64,000 nt of DNA from Macrocybe gigantea (Eukaryota; Basidiomycota; Agaricomycetes; Agaricales; Callistosporiaceae), in the NCBI GenBank assembly GCA_011319805.1, contig SJRY01000137.1, positions 19,594 through 83,593 of the forward strand, in the 5' to 3' direction. Position numbers and translations under genes: made by a program. Shown here one piece after another: positions 45,616 to 58,100 of this stretch. The notes under the pieces were generated by a model. The model was not told the DNA's origin, searched no databases, and was given only the letters and a program-made list of their open reading frames with translations. Positions within the stretch are counted from its first letter, which is position 1; each line of letters starts with the position of its first letter.

Positions 45616-47860
45616 TACGCATTAATTCGTCGCGCATATTCAGGATCGAACAGATGAGCAAACAGAGAGACATGGCCTAGCATAATGCCTAACTTTCGCC
45701 CAGGTTTGGATGTTTGAGCCAGTTCGTTGGTAAACAAATAAATGCTCTTTGTCCTCGCACCTCGTCGAAGGAGATTGGTATTGGAAGCGTTTAGAATGAG
45801 GTCCCGGCGTGGACGACGGACGTGGGACAGTCTACAAAGCAGCCGTTGACCGCTTCTGTGACTGCTTGCTTCGCGGTCAGCCCGGCATCTGGAAATTAAA
45901 ATTGGATTCCTTTCTGCAACTTCGTCGCTAATTATCCCCCACAGGGGAATCTGACTTTCTCTTTTTTTCTTGTTGGGCCGCATGTCAAAAAGGAAATCAT
46001 ACTCTTTGACAACTCCGGCGACTGTGCTGTTTTCATCGACGTGGAGGGTGCATGGGTGAGCCCTGCGACAGAATTCGACCTCCGTGGCGATATTTCGCAG
46101 CCGGCTGGCACTCGAATGTGGTCATTGACTGAGAAACGACGAGGAAAGTCCCCTCTCGACATTTGCGCATGTCCTCGTCAACTGTTCTTCCCAGGACAAT
46201 CCATCCCCCTTGAAAGTAACTAAGCGACATACAACGAGAGCGCTGCAAAGACTTCGCCGCCGTCCAATCTTATGAAGGAGGTCGAACCCTGTCCCCGACA
46301 TGGAGGGATTCGTTGTTGTTTAATCCGACGGAGTTCAAGAACAACGTCTCAATTGGCCTGCACAAATTTCAACGCATGGCCGTTAGCTGTCCGTCTAGGC
46401 CGAGCATGTCCTTGTAGTGGCGTACAAGCAACCAGGCTGAGATATAGAATGGAATCTTGCCAGCGCGTCGTAAAAAAAAATACAAAGGTGATATAATTGC
46501 TCAACAAATGAATTTTGACGAGGTTGGTGGCGATGCTTTCGTAGCAGAGGATATGTTCGGGAAGGCAAAGTGCTTGCATGAGGTTTACCATGCCTTCATT
46601 CTCTTGCGACAGTACGAGTTGTAATCTTGTACAATGTATGCTCTGGAGAATTGGACAATTTGTTCTCCGAGCATACCTTACGAAGTCGCCGTTCTTACAG
46701 ATCGAGCTGATTTCAGTCGAATATATGAAACAAAATGCAACCATCAACACAAGTCAGTTCCAGTTCCCAAATCAGCGATTTTCATCACTCGCCACCATGA
46801 ATGTCTGTCTGGAGATCTCGAATGCTAGAGATGGCGCTGAGTGAGGCATAGCTGCTATCGAATGCGGATAGCAGCGCAGACACCAGTATAGTTGCTGCTA
46901 GCGAATGAGAGAACTCGAGTGGCTCTAGTGACCAGGGACCCTCGAATGGTTTTTGTGTCAACGTACTCACCATTCATTGCCCTGTGGTGATGGCGCTGGT
47001 TCCTGGAGGGCGCACATATGCGGTACTTTGTTGAAAAGAGCCCTGACAAGTGCCAATAGTGGCTCTGTTGGATGGGGTGCGACTCAATCACTTGTCTTTC
47101 TCCTTTCCTTTCCGTGGTTTCCCAAGGCACAAACTCTCCTCCAGTCAAACCTTACAAGTCGAAGGATGCGACAATGTGATGCAAATCTGGGGTGCTTACC
47201 ATAAACATGCAGTATGTTCTGCGGCGCGACAACCGAAAGGTCACTGCAATTAATGAAAAGTCACCCCTGTCCGATTTTGAAGACCTGCTATAGGAAGACG
47301 CAACAACCAACTCACAGAAGAGGTTTTCGTCGCGATGCATGCTGTCAGGGTTTGTGTTTTCATTTTGCTCGCTATTCTCGTCACATGCACCATACGCGTG
47401 TACGCCTCACACACGCTGCTAACACGCAGCTTCTTCCAACCTGTCGGAAGGGTTGACCATCTGATGCAACCTGCGCGCCGGAACAGAAATTCGATTTTGG
47501 AATGATGCCGTCCCCAAGGCTTAATTCTGTACCATTTCTTGAGCCTTCTCAATTCGACCTTGCCAGGTAAATCAACTGCGTCAATCCTTGCTCCAACCGG
47601 TAGAATGACCCCTCCTTTCTATGGACAGTGCGTTAATGTTCTGCGCCTCTTGTTGCGTTTTCACACTCATCTTCCTGAGTCATAGGCGAACGACCAACGC
47701 AACAACGCTGTGCAGGTCCACCACGCCTTCTTCACGCCTTTTGTGCACCGGAAGAATCCCTTCCGCAGCGGCTTTCGAATATACAGTGTATGAGTTCCTT
47801 CTTTCTTCGCCATCCCAGTTCGTTCAACGTATTATCCTATCTCCCCATCCATCGTAAGGA
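45616..47860. other. 2.2 kb without an assignable gene
   Basis: It must contain the first exon and promoter of the Fic gene. Around 46,500-46,680 both strands read like protein (plus: DEVGGDAFVAEDMFGKAKCL; minus: LVLSQENEGMVNLMQALCL), but no domain was recognised and the ORFs are short. Confidence 0.35.
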
Positions 47861-49243
47861 ATGGTATTCAAATCCGTCACAGAGCCCAGCAACACTCCCG
47901 TTGCATGGGTCAGCATTCAACCATTTGGCATTGTACACCCAGCCAGGTGCGCAATCTGCACTGAATACCTTGCGCACGTCTGCGGGTCACGCCACGAGCA
48001 AAGCTTTTATGACGCGCTGAAAGAGCGCAACACGGAAACCGGTTTTCAATTCTTGGATGGCATCTCGCTGGGTCGCCTGCTGTCCGAAGAAGATCCTCGG
48101 CTTCTGGCAAAAATGGATCGCTATCGTACAGAGAGGGACCAAGCGGAGAAGGACGCCCAGTGTATTGCAGAGGAGCTTTCGGCTGCGCTGACAGAACTGC
48201 GCAATGTTCGGAAGCAGTTGCATGACGTGGAAGCGATCCTACACGACATACTCGAGTCCCGCACGATGGACACCTCATTAATCGAGGAAGAAAGTGTTTC
48301 GGCGGATGACGACTCGTCAGTTGATGAAGTAGGGACTTCGAATGCCTCATCAATTCATGATGAGGCTTCCTCATCGAACAGTTCCCCGAGCCGTTCTTCT
48401 GAAGTCGCTCCGTCTGTAACGACCAGCCCAGACACGTCGATCGATAGCCTAGTGCCTCCGTTGTTGACATGCAGCAATACAGACGCACCCCCGCTATCAG
48501 GCAGGACTGCACCATATGAAGACCCACGAGATGACCAGCCAATATTGGAACCCAGTTTCGAAATGCCATTCAATGTGAACGAGGCTCAGCTCCTTATGTC
48601 GGAGGCTCGCGGGGGTCGGAATAACGATGCGCTCGCCAGAGTGGAATACCTCTGCAGCCAGGCGCGTGAGACGCCCGTGAAGCAAAGAACTGATCTTCAG
48701 AGATTCCTCCTGTTGCACTGGACGAACGCCCAAGTCTGCCCTCGACCGACTTGTCCTCGCGGAAGCGAACAGGATGAGATCTTTGTCGATTCGTCCCCGT
48801 CATTCGGAATCGGGTTCGTCATTGGAAACAAGTGGCTAGCTTGGAGGCTCAGGGAAGAGTGGAATTCGGATGGAAGGGATAATAATTGGGCGGAGCTGGT
48901 CGCAGTTGAACTCGGTTTGCGAGCAGCAATTGCATCCGGACGACACTCGAGGACCATTATCATCCGATCTGACAATCGAGGCGTCATTCAAGCATTAACT
49001 CTCCGTCAGACAAAACATGCGGTGCTGACAGGGATACTCCAACAAATCCTAGACCTTTGTGATGCGTACAATGTGAAGATCGTACCGCTTTTTGTAGCAG
49101 GGAAAAAGAACCCAGCCGATGCTCCTTCTCGAGGAAGATTCGGTTCGAGTGCTTTGCTGTTCCAGTTCTCGCCTCCAGTTCCTACCCATCTCCAGGGCTA
49201 TGTGTACGAATCCGTTGAGCTAGCGGCTATTCTTGGGAAATGA
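47861..49243 (+). CDS. RNase H-like domain protein, likely retroelement-derived
   Basis: A single 460-residue exon. The N-terminal part has a Cys/His cluster (CAICTEYLAHVCGSRH) and a coiled coil (RTERDQAEKDAQCIAEELSA). An acidic Ser-rich linker follows. The C-terminal third is an RNase H fold: VDSSPSFGIGFVIGNKWLAW, NNWAELVAVELGLRAA, IIRSDNRGVIQAL and NPADAPSRG, giving acidic residues in the usual D-E-D-D order. This version is common as the RNase H part of fungal retroelement polyproteins, and NPADAPSRG is typical of them. No reverse transcriptase, protease, integrase or LTR is seen nearby. The intact long frame without introns suggests either a solo domesticated gene or a remnant element. 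Confidence 0.8.
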   Translation: MVFKSVTEPSNTPVAWVSIQPFGIVHPARCAICTEYLAHVCGSRHEQSFYDALKERNTETGFQFLDGISLGRLLSEEDPRLLAKMDRYRTERDQAEKDAQCIAEELSAALTELRNVRKQLHDVEAILHDILESRTMDTSLIEEESVSADDDSSVDEVGTSNASSIHDEASSSNSSPSRSSEVAPSVTTSPDTSIDSLVPPLLTCSNTDAPPLSGRTAPYEDPRDDQPILEPSFEMPFNVNEAQLLMSEARGGRNNDALARVEYLCSQARETPVKQRTDLQRFLLLHWTNAQVCPRPTCPRGSEQDEIFVDSSPSFGIGFVIGNKWLAWRLREEWNSDGRDNNWAELVAVELGLRAAIASGRHSRTIIIRSDNRGVIQALTLRQTKHAVLTGILQQILDLCDAYNVKIVPLFVAGKKNPADAPSRGRFGSSALLFQFSPPVPTHLQGYVYESVELAAILGK

Positions 49244-50522
49244 TGTTGATTTAGATGGTCGGCCGTCACAAAAGTTCAATTTAGTGCTTAACTGATGTAT
49301 TATAGCCGTGCCCTTGTCCTATCTTATATGAAACATACTTTGGCTCTGGTGTCGCAAAGGAACTGGCCTTGGTTTGAATTCGCCTTTGATAAACTCATAC
49401 AAATAAATATGTTGACCTAAGATAGTCAGCGATTCGTCGAGAACTGCTCAGCGGACTCCTGACTCGTAAATTTGTGATGTTCTCCGTTTCGTTCCGGTTA
49501 CATCGTCAACTCGTTAAATCCCAAATTTGAACACTTTTTGAAGATGTGGATCAGTCTTTCTCCGATCTGCCTTTGTTCATTACGGACTTGTTCTCGCATA
49601 GGCATGTCAAATGGTGCTTATGGTAGTTTCTCTTAGACCTCCATGGCACACAAGTTTCGATGAAGGTGCGTCCTTTACACCTAGTTCGGGTCATTCATCT
49701 GAGATAAAGTGCCGCTTCGTTTTTGCATGCGACATCGATCAGCGCGACTAAAACGCCTTCTAAAGTCCATCTGCTCGCCCTGGAACACAAGAGCAATGCA
49801 ATCAAGTCTAGACCAAGTCTCTGGAGAAGCGGCTGCATACAAGGACGCTATTAATATTCTTGACACGGGGCGAGCCAGTTCGAGGGAAGATGCTTCCCAT
49901 TGAATGGGAAGTGTTTGGTTTTCTTGGTAGGCCTCAAAGACATTTTTGTATCCCCGTAGTCTGTGCCATTCTGACGAACAGCGAAACAAGAAACCATCAA
50001 TGGTTCCTCCGTTGCAGATAGAAGTTTGAACGTTTCAGTTACGGCATTACCGAAAGGGGAAGCACAAGCGTGACCACACAACACCGAATGCGGAGGAATG
50101 AATTTGTTCATCCACGCCTAAATCATGTACACGGTTGAGGCAGTAAGTAATGCCATCGTGTTTTCCGGACAAAAGTAATACTCTCAGTCATTCCGGAGGA
50201 AATAACACGGCCTTGGCGACAAAACCTTTCTGAATGGGGATCGACCATAAACACTGCATCGCCAGCTCTGATCTTGTCTGGCCTCAATTTGATGATTTGT
50301 CGACGAAAAGGGTTCTGTCACTGATCTTAACATATGGTTCGCGATTTTTGTCTCGCCTTCGTATAAATAAACACCGAAATGTGTTTCTTGTTCTTCGCCC
50401 GGCGCCTCCAGACTATCACACCCCCTCACTCCCTCCGTGCAAGGTGATCAATTCGCTCCTTCCCATTCATTTGCGACTTGACCTCCACCAGCGGCTTTCT
50501 CGCAATTCGCCAATCTTTCGAG
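49244..50522. other. Intergenic; TATA box of the PL14 gene
   Basis: TATAAATAAA at 50361-50370 is 153 bases before the PL14 start. The remainder holds only short ORFs (for example the minus frame near 49,700-49,990) without identifiable domains. Confidence 0.4.
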
Positions 50523-51617
50523 ATGCAACAGTCATTCTTTCGTGTAATGCAACTCTTCGCTATCTTCGCTTGCTGTGCGTCCATGGTGGTAGCTGCGCCG
50601 ATCAAGTATCGTCGCAACAGCCTGGCTGTTCCAATCCAAGAGGGCAACTCTGTCATCGAGCGTCGAGCGAGTGGTCTCCCATCTTCTCTTTTCCCGATAA
50701 GCCACGTCTTGAAGAGCTGGACGACCTATCCTTCTGCCCTAGGTGCGCTGCCGCTGAGCGACGCGACTCTTCGGCCTCACCACAAATCGTCCCAACCATA
50801 CAGTTATACCAAATCCCCGGATGGGAAATTAGCGCTAAAGGCGCACTATCCCAAAGGCTCCTACAAGCCTAGTGCGAGTCCACAAGGAGGAGTTTCGTTC
50901 TATGCACCTGGACCCGCCTCCGTGGACTTGTCAACCGCGAAGGAAGCCACTTTTGGTTACTCTGTCTATTTCCCCGAAGGATTCGATTTCGTTAAAGGAG
51001 GAAAACTGCCCGGCCTTTGTGAGCGTTTTCGACTCGTCACTTCGACTCGTCAAAAGGCGGGCTCGAGCTGATCCTGGGTTTTCAGATGGTGGAAACGACG
51101 ATGATGTGGCTATTTCGTGTTCTGGTGGTCGTCGAGACCAGGCTTGCTTCTCAGTGCGCTTGATGTGGCGTCCAAATGGGGCCGGAGAACTGTACACGTA
51201 TCTCCCCGAGGATGACGCGAACAAAAAGCTCTGTAGCATGCCCAACTCGGACTGCAACCCCACGTATGGTACTTCTATAAGTCGTGGGTCCTTCCATTTC
51301 GCGCCTGGGGAATGGACGACCGTGTCTCAGCGAGTGAAGCTGAACACGGCGGGAGAGGCCGACGGAGAGCTGGAGCTCTTCGTCGGAGGTGGGAGCGTCA
51401 TTAAAGTGGACGGGCTTGTCATTGTAGAAAAGGAGGAAGGCAGGATTCGTGGCATCCAGATGCAGAGTTTCTTCGGAGGTGAGCATTCCAGCAAAGTCAT
51501 TGAAGTTATCGACATATGAATCAATTGGCATCAGGTTCGTCCCCGGATTGGGCGACCCCAAGAGATCAGGACGTCTACTTCTCCGACTTCTCCGTCGGAA
51601 TCATGTCAACGTTTTGA
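50523..51617 (+). CDS. Polysaccharide lyase family 14-like secreted protein
   Basis: Three exons (50523-51018, 51086-51478, 51535-51617) give 323 residues. A signal peptide (MQLFAIFACCASMVVAAP) and a propeptide-like segment ending RRAS precede the catalytic fold. PL14 features: ATFGYSVYFPEGFDFVKGGK, LPGLYGGN across the first intron, CFSVRLMWRPNGAGELYTYL, SISRGSFHFAPGEWTTVSQ and VYFSDFSVGI at the end. PL14 members cleave uronic-acid polymers by beta-elimination; the substrate in basidiomycetes is not settled. An earlier in-frame ATG (MQQSFFRV) is used as the start. Confidence 0.88.
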
Positions 51618-52037
51618 GCAGTGATCGTTGCTTTCCTTGCTGTCATATCGCTCGTTTTGTGAGACTTCCTTGCGGCCTTTTCGTTTTTTTTTTATATTAC
51701 CTGCTCCTGTGCATCCCTGCGAATGGTCCAAAGCCCGTTCGCGGATGCTTTTGCGAGAACTGGTTTCTCGAACATCTCGGAGGAAGCGGCCAACCGGAGT
51801 GGCAAGCGTTCGCAGTGCGGCCTGACCTATGAATGAATAAAAATGTCGCACATGTAGTACATTTGCAACATTGACTTGTCCATGAAACGGAAGCGTGAGG
51901 CAAGATCAGAATAATGAGGAGCCGAACTCGCCAGAACGTCCTCAATGAATCACACGTGACATATATGATTACATCATCGGAAATTTCGTTGAGAGATAAG
52001 ATCATCGCCACTCATTCAGAAAGTTCAACAGCAGAAC
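51618..52037. other. Intergenic, ZPR1 promoter
   Basis: Spacer between two same-strand genes. No element was recognised. Confidence 0.35.
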
Positions 52038-53819
52038 ATGTCCGAGTCAACAGGAAAGCCCGAACTGTTCCCAACAATTGGCTCACTTGCGGAAAAAACG
52101 AAGGTAACAGAAGAGAAACAGGTTGTCACGGACAACGCCGAGGCGGAGGAAAAGCCAGTACAGGAAGTCGAGTCGCTCTGCATGAAATGCGGAGAACAGG
52201 TCAGCCGGTCTTGAAAAGATATGTTCTTGTCGTAAGCAGCACCGACGTTTTATGATACAGGGTGTTACAAGACTGATGTTAACCTCAATACCATACTTTC
52301 GTGAAGTCATCGTAATGTCGTTTCGATGCGAGCACTGTGGAGCAACAAATAACGAGATTCAATCTGCGGGGACCATTCAACGTACGTATGCCTCTCCTCT
52401 ATGCGTTATAAACTTCTTGACTCGTTCCAGCTGAAGGGACGCAATATGTCGCTAAAATCTTGGACAGGTCGGATCTGAATCGACAAATAGTCAGATCATC
52501 GACTTGTGAGATTATCATACCGGAATACCAGCTCACGTTACCAGCGACGGCACGGGGGCAGCTCACGACGGTGGAAGGTCTGATCAGGGACATGATTTCC
52601 GACCTTGGCATGGACCAACCGCTTCGGAGAGTCCAGGACGAGGAGGGATACAACAAGATCCAAACTCTTCTCGATAAACTTCGACTCATCGTGCCTGATG
52701 AGGACGAAGATGTGCAGGTTGATAAGATGGTCGCCCACGGGAAGGACGTGCCTATGCCACCCTTCACGGTCAAACTAGACGACCCGGCCGGCAATTCCTG
52801 GATCGAGTTTATAGGAAGCATGTCCGATCCCAAGTGGAGCATGAAGATGTACAACAGGACATTTGACCAGAACGTCGCTTTGGGCCTCGTGTCCGAGGAG
52901 CAGCAGAAACAGGATGCCCAGTCCATGACCGTCCAACAGACCAATATGACTGCCTCTGACGTCCAGTCGTTAACTCCGCAGGAAATCTCCGACGACGAAG
53001 TGTTCGTCTTCCCTGGGCGGTGTTCGAGTTGCGGGTACGCTGTCAACACCCTCATGAAGAAAGTCGTCATCCCTTACTTCAAGGCGAGTACTTTGCTATG
53101 ATTCGGTTTTGGAATCGAACTCACCATTTTTCACTAGGACATTCTAATCATGTCGACGAATTGTGAACACTGTGGATACAGAGACAACGAGGTCAAGTCG
53201 GGCGCGGCTATCTCTGAAAAGGGCAAACGGATAACGCTCAAGGTGCAAGATCGCGAGGATTTGAGTCGAGATATTCTCAAGGTAGCGTTACAGCCGCGTT
53301 CAGTGACGATTGCACTTTTTTTCTGATCGAAACGACGCAGAGCGAAACGGCAGGATTGAGCATACCCGAAATTAACTTGGTCTTGACGCACGGTACCCTT
53401 GGTGGTCGCTTCACGACATTGGAGGGTATCCTCGACCAGGTTTACGAGCAGCTTGCCGATAAAGCGATCGCAGGCGATAGTTCTTCCGCCGAAGACAAGG
53501 AATCGTTTGAAAACTTTCTGAAGAAGCTACAAGAAGTCCATCATACTGCCATTCGCACCCGTGCCATGGTCACTCACATTCTGAGCAGGTGAAAAATGTA
53601 GACGTGCCGTTCACTGTCATCCTGGACGATCCTCTCGCGAACTCGTACCTTCAAAATCTGTACGCCCCCGATCCTGACCCAAACATGACGATGGAGTTAT
53701 ATGACAGGACATGGGAGCAGAACGAGGAACTGGGCTTGAACGACATCAAAGTCGAGAATTACGAGCAGGAAGACAATGCGAGAGAGAAAGATGGGAGAAA
53801 AGAAGATAAATCAAGTTGA
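52038..53819 (+). CDS. ZPR1: Zinc finger protein ZPR1
   Basis: Six exons (52038-52199, 52261-52381, 52431-53083, 53138-53281, 53341-53535, 53589-53819) encode 501 residues. The duplicated ZPR1 architecture is complete: zinc finger 1 (LCMKCGEQ and [12 protein letters not shown]), the first alpha/beta module ending [14 protein letters not shown], zinc finger 2 ([13 protein letters not shown] and [12 protein letters not shown]), and the second module ending [17 protein letters not shown]1 binds translation elongation factor eEF1A, acts as its folding factor and shuttles to the nucleus on growth signals. The third intron (53084-53137) has a GC donor (CAAG|GCGAGT). The C-terminus is an acidic/basic tail. 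Confidence 0.96.
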
Positions 53820-55193
53820 GGATGGTACAAGACAGAATTTGTTAGATGTTCGCGAATCCATATCGTCAAACAGAACAGACATAAAACGCCATTCTTTTCA
53901 TTCCAGAACGTAGTAAAGACAGTGAGTGTAGAGGTAAGGATAGAAATCAACAAGAGCGAAAGGAAGAGAAGCCTGCACCACTGAGGGTTTTTTTGGTGGG
54001 GGGACAAAAGAGGAAGCGGATGCACGAGAAAAGAAGATGGAGAGTAAGATCGGTTCAGTAGGAAGAATAAGTGACGAACGATCGCTGGACGGAGGAGGAC
54101 GTATTAACAAGGTACAGAAGCCACCTCAGGGAGTGTGATCAACCGTGGCATGCACAACTTTCTTCGGGTAGGCCATCCGGTTGTCCCGCGTCTCTCCATT
54201 GCCTTCATTCGCCCACCGTTCCGTAGTGCCGGCAGGCTGAACACATCCCAGCGCCAAGGAAGCCGTCCTCTCCATCATGCGTCAGCCCTATGCCGTTGGC
54301 TCCCAAAGTTCGAATGCGTACGTCGCCTGTTTGAATATGAAAGGACATGCGCTCGGTGTTGGCCCTCCCCACGGCCCTTCGATGCTGATATGTGCAAGGC
54401 TCCTTGGCTATATGCTCTTTGTTGGATCATCGTACCAAGTCTTCAACGTTGTCAACGTCCATCCAAAGTTCCCCCGAGCCGCGCCTTGTTTTCGAGCAGT
54501 TTCTCTGCGAGCGATGTTCATCTCTCGTCACCAATCAGCAATTTCACCGCCGCTCCCCCGCGGGCAAGGTCGCTCTTTATCTCGCTCCTTCAACCGCCGG
54601 ATCTTCGCAGCATGCCCCACCTCCGCCTCTTTGCTATTGTCCTTCTGCTCCTTCAGCCGCACAAGCGCGTTCTCGAGGTCCGCTTCTTCTGATTTTGACT
54701 CCATCACCGGCGCAAAAACGGTAAGTTAAAGGCCTTGACACCGCACGTCCATCAGGAGCTGTATTGCTTTCACTTGATCCGGTGGTCGCGAGTCTCGTTG
54801 CCCGGATTTCAGCGGCTTCGGCGGATGAAGGATGTTTATAGCGTTAACCGAGGTGGCTTGTAGGCCGCTAAACCCATGCATGGGTATGACTTTCTCTATA
54901 ACGCGTTTGACATCATCATCACTAGCATCGTTCCGTTTGGCCTCGTTCGACGCTGCCTTTTCAGCGTCCATCTTGTCCCCGCGAAATTTAGAAATGGTGT
55001 GAGCTAGTGGCGTCGGTAACAGCCAACCCAGCTGACTCAATACGCCATGTTCCTGCACCGTCCTGTGCATGACACTTAAAGAACAGGAAATTTCCAAGTT
55101 TAGGTCAGAGAGGCTTTATACATGAACCCTAGTATACATACGGGAACCATGTGTGGGGTAGAGAAAAAAATTCTAGAGAAATCACAGTAGTGC
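53820..55193 (-). other. Possible small minus-strand gene(s), unresolved
   Basis: On the minus strand a helical K/E-rich frame starts at ATG 54704 (MESKSEEADLENALVRLKEQ) and can be spliced in frame to EKLLENKARLGGTLDG. A second frame at 55097-54726 contains DDDVKRVIEKVIPMHGF. No domain was named and the ends are unclear. The opposite strand has overlapping long ORFs, so the strand is not certain. Confidence 0.35.
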
Positions 55194-58100
55194 TCACGAA
55201 GGTAACGTGCCAGATGGAATCCTGCGACGATAATGCATCGTCAACTCTGATGATTGCTTCCAGACGTATTGCCGCACAGCTGCCAGAGTCATGCCAAGAG
55301 GAAGGACAACATCATTGCAGATTAGCTCGTAAACGTCTTCCGCAGCTCGTGCAGGGGTAGCTTGATCCTTGTCCTCGCTATCTTCTAGCGACGAGCGGGG
55401 CGACAATGAAGGAGTAGGTTTCGAGATCTTATCCAGTTTCTCCTGAACCTGTGAGCATGGCGCAAGTTCAGCTTCATTTCCAATATCGCTGACAATGCAG
55501 AAAGAATATACGAACGTGAATGGCCAGTCTCCGAACCCTGAGGTATCTACTAGCAGTGAGCTTCGACTGGGAGCTACAAGTAGAGTATATATTAGGTAAA
55601 ATGATAATCCATGGAAAATAGCTGAACAACGTACGTATTCAAAAGTTCCGGTAGCTGTTGTTCCGGATCCTTGGCCGGCCAAGGCAAGAGCACAAAGCTG
55701 ATCTTTACAGGAGCATGGCTCGCCGGCACCTTGTTCAACAAGAGATATTCCATCAACCACGTCGGAATGACGCGCTCCAGCACAGAAATATCATATTTGG
55801 TGCTCGAGATAGTGCCCCTATATATTGCACGATACGTCGGTGGCGTGGCTTCCTCGGATATCAGCAGAGTGAGGTCAGATGCAAAGGTATAGTTTGGGGA
55901 CTCGTTTGACGGAGGAGGACTGAGTGGACCGGAGAGAATTTCGTGATTGGGGAATTTTTCTGAGACTGATTGCTCTGGTTCGGACGTGCATGACTCCTCC
56001 GAAGCTCCAACCGCATCAGATACGGCTGCAGAGGCATTCAAGCCAAGATAGGGGATCCCGTAACCTCGCTAGAAGGTCGTTTGCTTGTCACCCTTCCAAA
56101 ATTCCGCAATCGACCCATTAGACCGCCACCACCTATGGCCCAGGTGTGCTCGGTGCGGTGGCATCTTTTTGTCGCGGTGACACCCAGCTGCTAAAATCGT
56201 CTGCAACAGCCGTGGATGGAATATGCCCAGGCAAAGAAGGCTGCCGCGTCCGCGTCGTGCCGGACTCCGAGGCAAAGTACTCTGCATCCTTACTCGCAGC
56301 CGCCCCGGTTCCGTCTGTTGTGGCGGATCGTAAACGTTGCGAACTGGGAAGTGGCGCAGCATCGTTGTTCATGGTTGGGGTGGAGTGGAGATCTACTGCC
56401 ACATTGACCAGTGGAATCATCGGCGTCAACAGTGGAGAGGCGTGAATTGTCGGGGAGATGCCAGGAGGTAACGCCGGAATCAAGTTTGCGGAATATACGA
56501 TAGTGCTGTTAGATCTTGGCCGCTGCGATGGCGGGCTTGACGAGTCAGACTTTTCGACACTGCTAGGTGCCTGGACCTTCGGTTGTTCTAAGGGCGCCGT
56601 AGGCACTGATGCTTGCCGTCGAGGCTTGGACCCAAAATGCCATCAGTGGGCATGCCATGATCAATGCTTCGCCGCGAATGCTGCTCCTCACGAATGAAGC
56701 TCAGGAACAGGTTTCGCAGAACCCACTTGCCAACATTGACTTGCGGTCAAACGAAGGTAAGAACGCTACGCAGCAAAAAGTGAAAAAAGGACTCACGTTT
56801 GGACTCTTCTGTAAACCTCTTGTCCTGGCCATAACCAACCTCATCAGCGTATATTTTCGGCTTCAAAACACTTTTCCGAGACATGAACCGTCAACAATCC
56901 GATCTTTGTGTCGACGAACGACCAAGGCATGACGACGGCCTCGCCCTCGATTCTCTCTCTTACAACCTCGAGCGCTCACGCGGTCCAAGAACGCGGTCCG
57001 CATTGTCACCACCAACAGTTTCCGCCCCTCGGCTGCTGCCGTTCACGCTGCCACCTGCACTTCCTCTGCTAGCTACAGAGGCGGCAGCAGCGACATCTTC
57101 ACACGAAAACTTGCCAAGACACCGTCCGCGAACAATGTCCCATACACAAACTTGTCCCAGAGTGTCAATGGTCAGAGCGTGCATCCTATCGTTCAGCATG
57201 ATGGACCTGATGAGACCTTCGTCACCCTCAATCGTATTGTCCGGTTCGTCGCACAGAGGCATCGCACTGGCCGCCAACTCGCGCTCCTCATATTCAAGTC
57301 GGGCGGTGCGTTGCGGGACAGTGGTATCATCTGTTCGAGCACTACGCATGGGATTTGTGGTGATGTTGGTGCGGTTGAATGGTGGTGAGGTGGGAGAATT
57401 GGGTGCTGATTTGCGTGGGGCAGACATGACCGAAGCGGCGGAATAGATAGTTGCAACTTCCACATCTCTTGTCTTGGCAGAAAGTAGGTAGGGCATAAAA
57501 GGCTCATCGGGTGACATTAACCGTACAAGGCTGCGAAAAGGTACACCGTTGAGCATGGTATCAGCATCGGCGCTGCGAATACCGCCCAACATCGCCCTCG
57601 CGCGGCGGGGCGCGGCTTGATGAGAGCGAGCTAATCGAAGCCGACAGTGAAGGCTTCGATCCGTGTCCTGTAGAATACCTGTTATTTCCGTCGAAATGGA
57701 TTTCTCCTCTGTCGCTGCGTAGGAATGACACAGGAGACTCCGTTCTTGGCCTCTGCTTGTTCTCCAGTATGTCGTTGGGTGAAGGTCTGGCCGATCGATT
57801 GGGGGGCACGACCCATCGCTTGATGCTCGAGCGACTAGATGCTGTCCAGAGAAGACGGTCATCCATGACGACCATCTTGTTAATCCCATCCAATGGAGTC
57901 GGTGTTGTTCCATGGTCCGTATCGTGGCATAGGACAATGCATTCTCCTTCGGAAAGGTCAGAGCAGTTTTCTACATCAACTCTGCAAACCAAGCCAGAGC
58001 GATCCCCAGAATAAAATGACTGCAAAGAAGGATGAGACGAGAACAGTGACCATACGGAATCGGTATGGTGCGTAAAGGTGTGCAGGCAGCGCTGGGTTGA

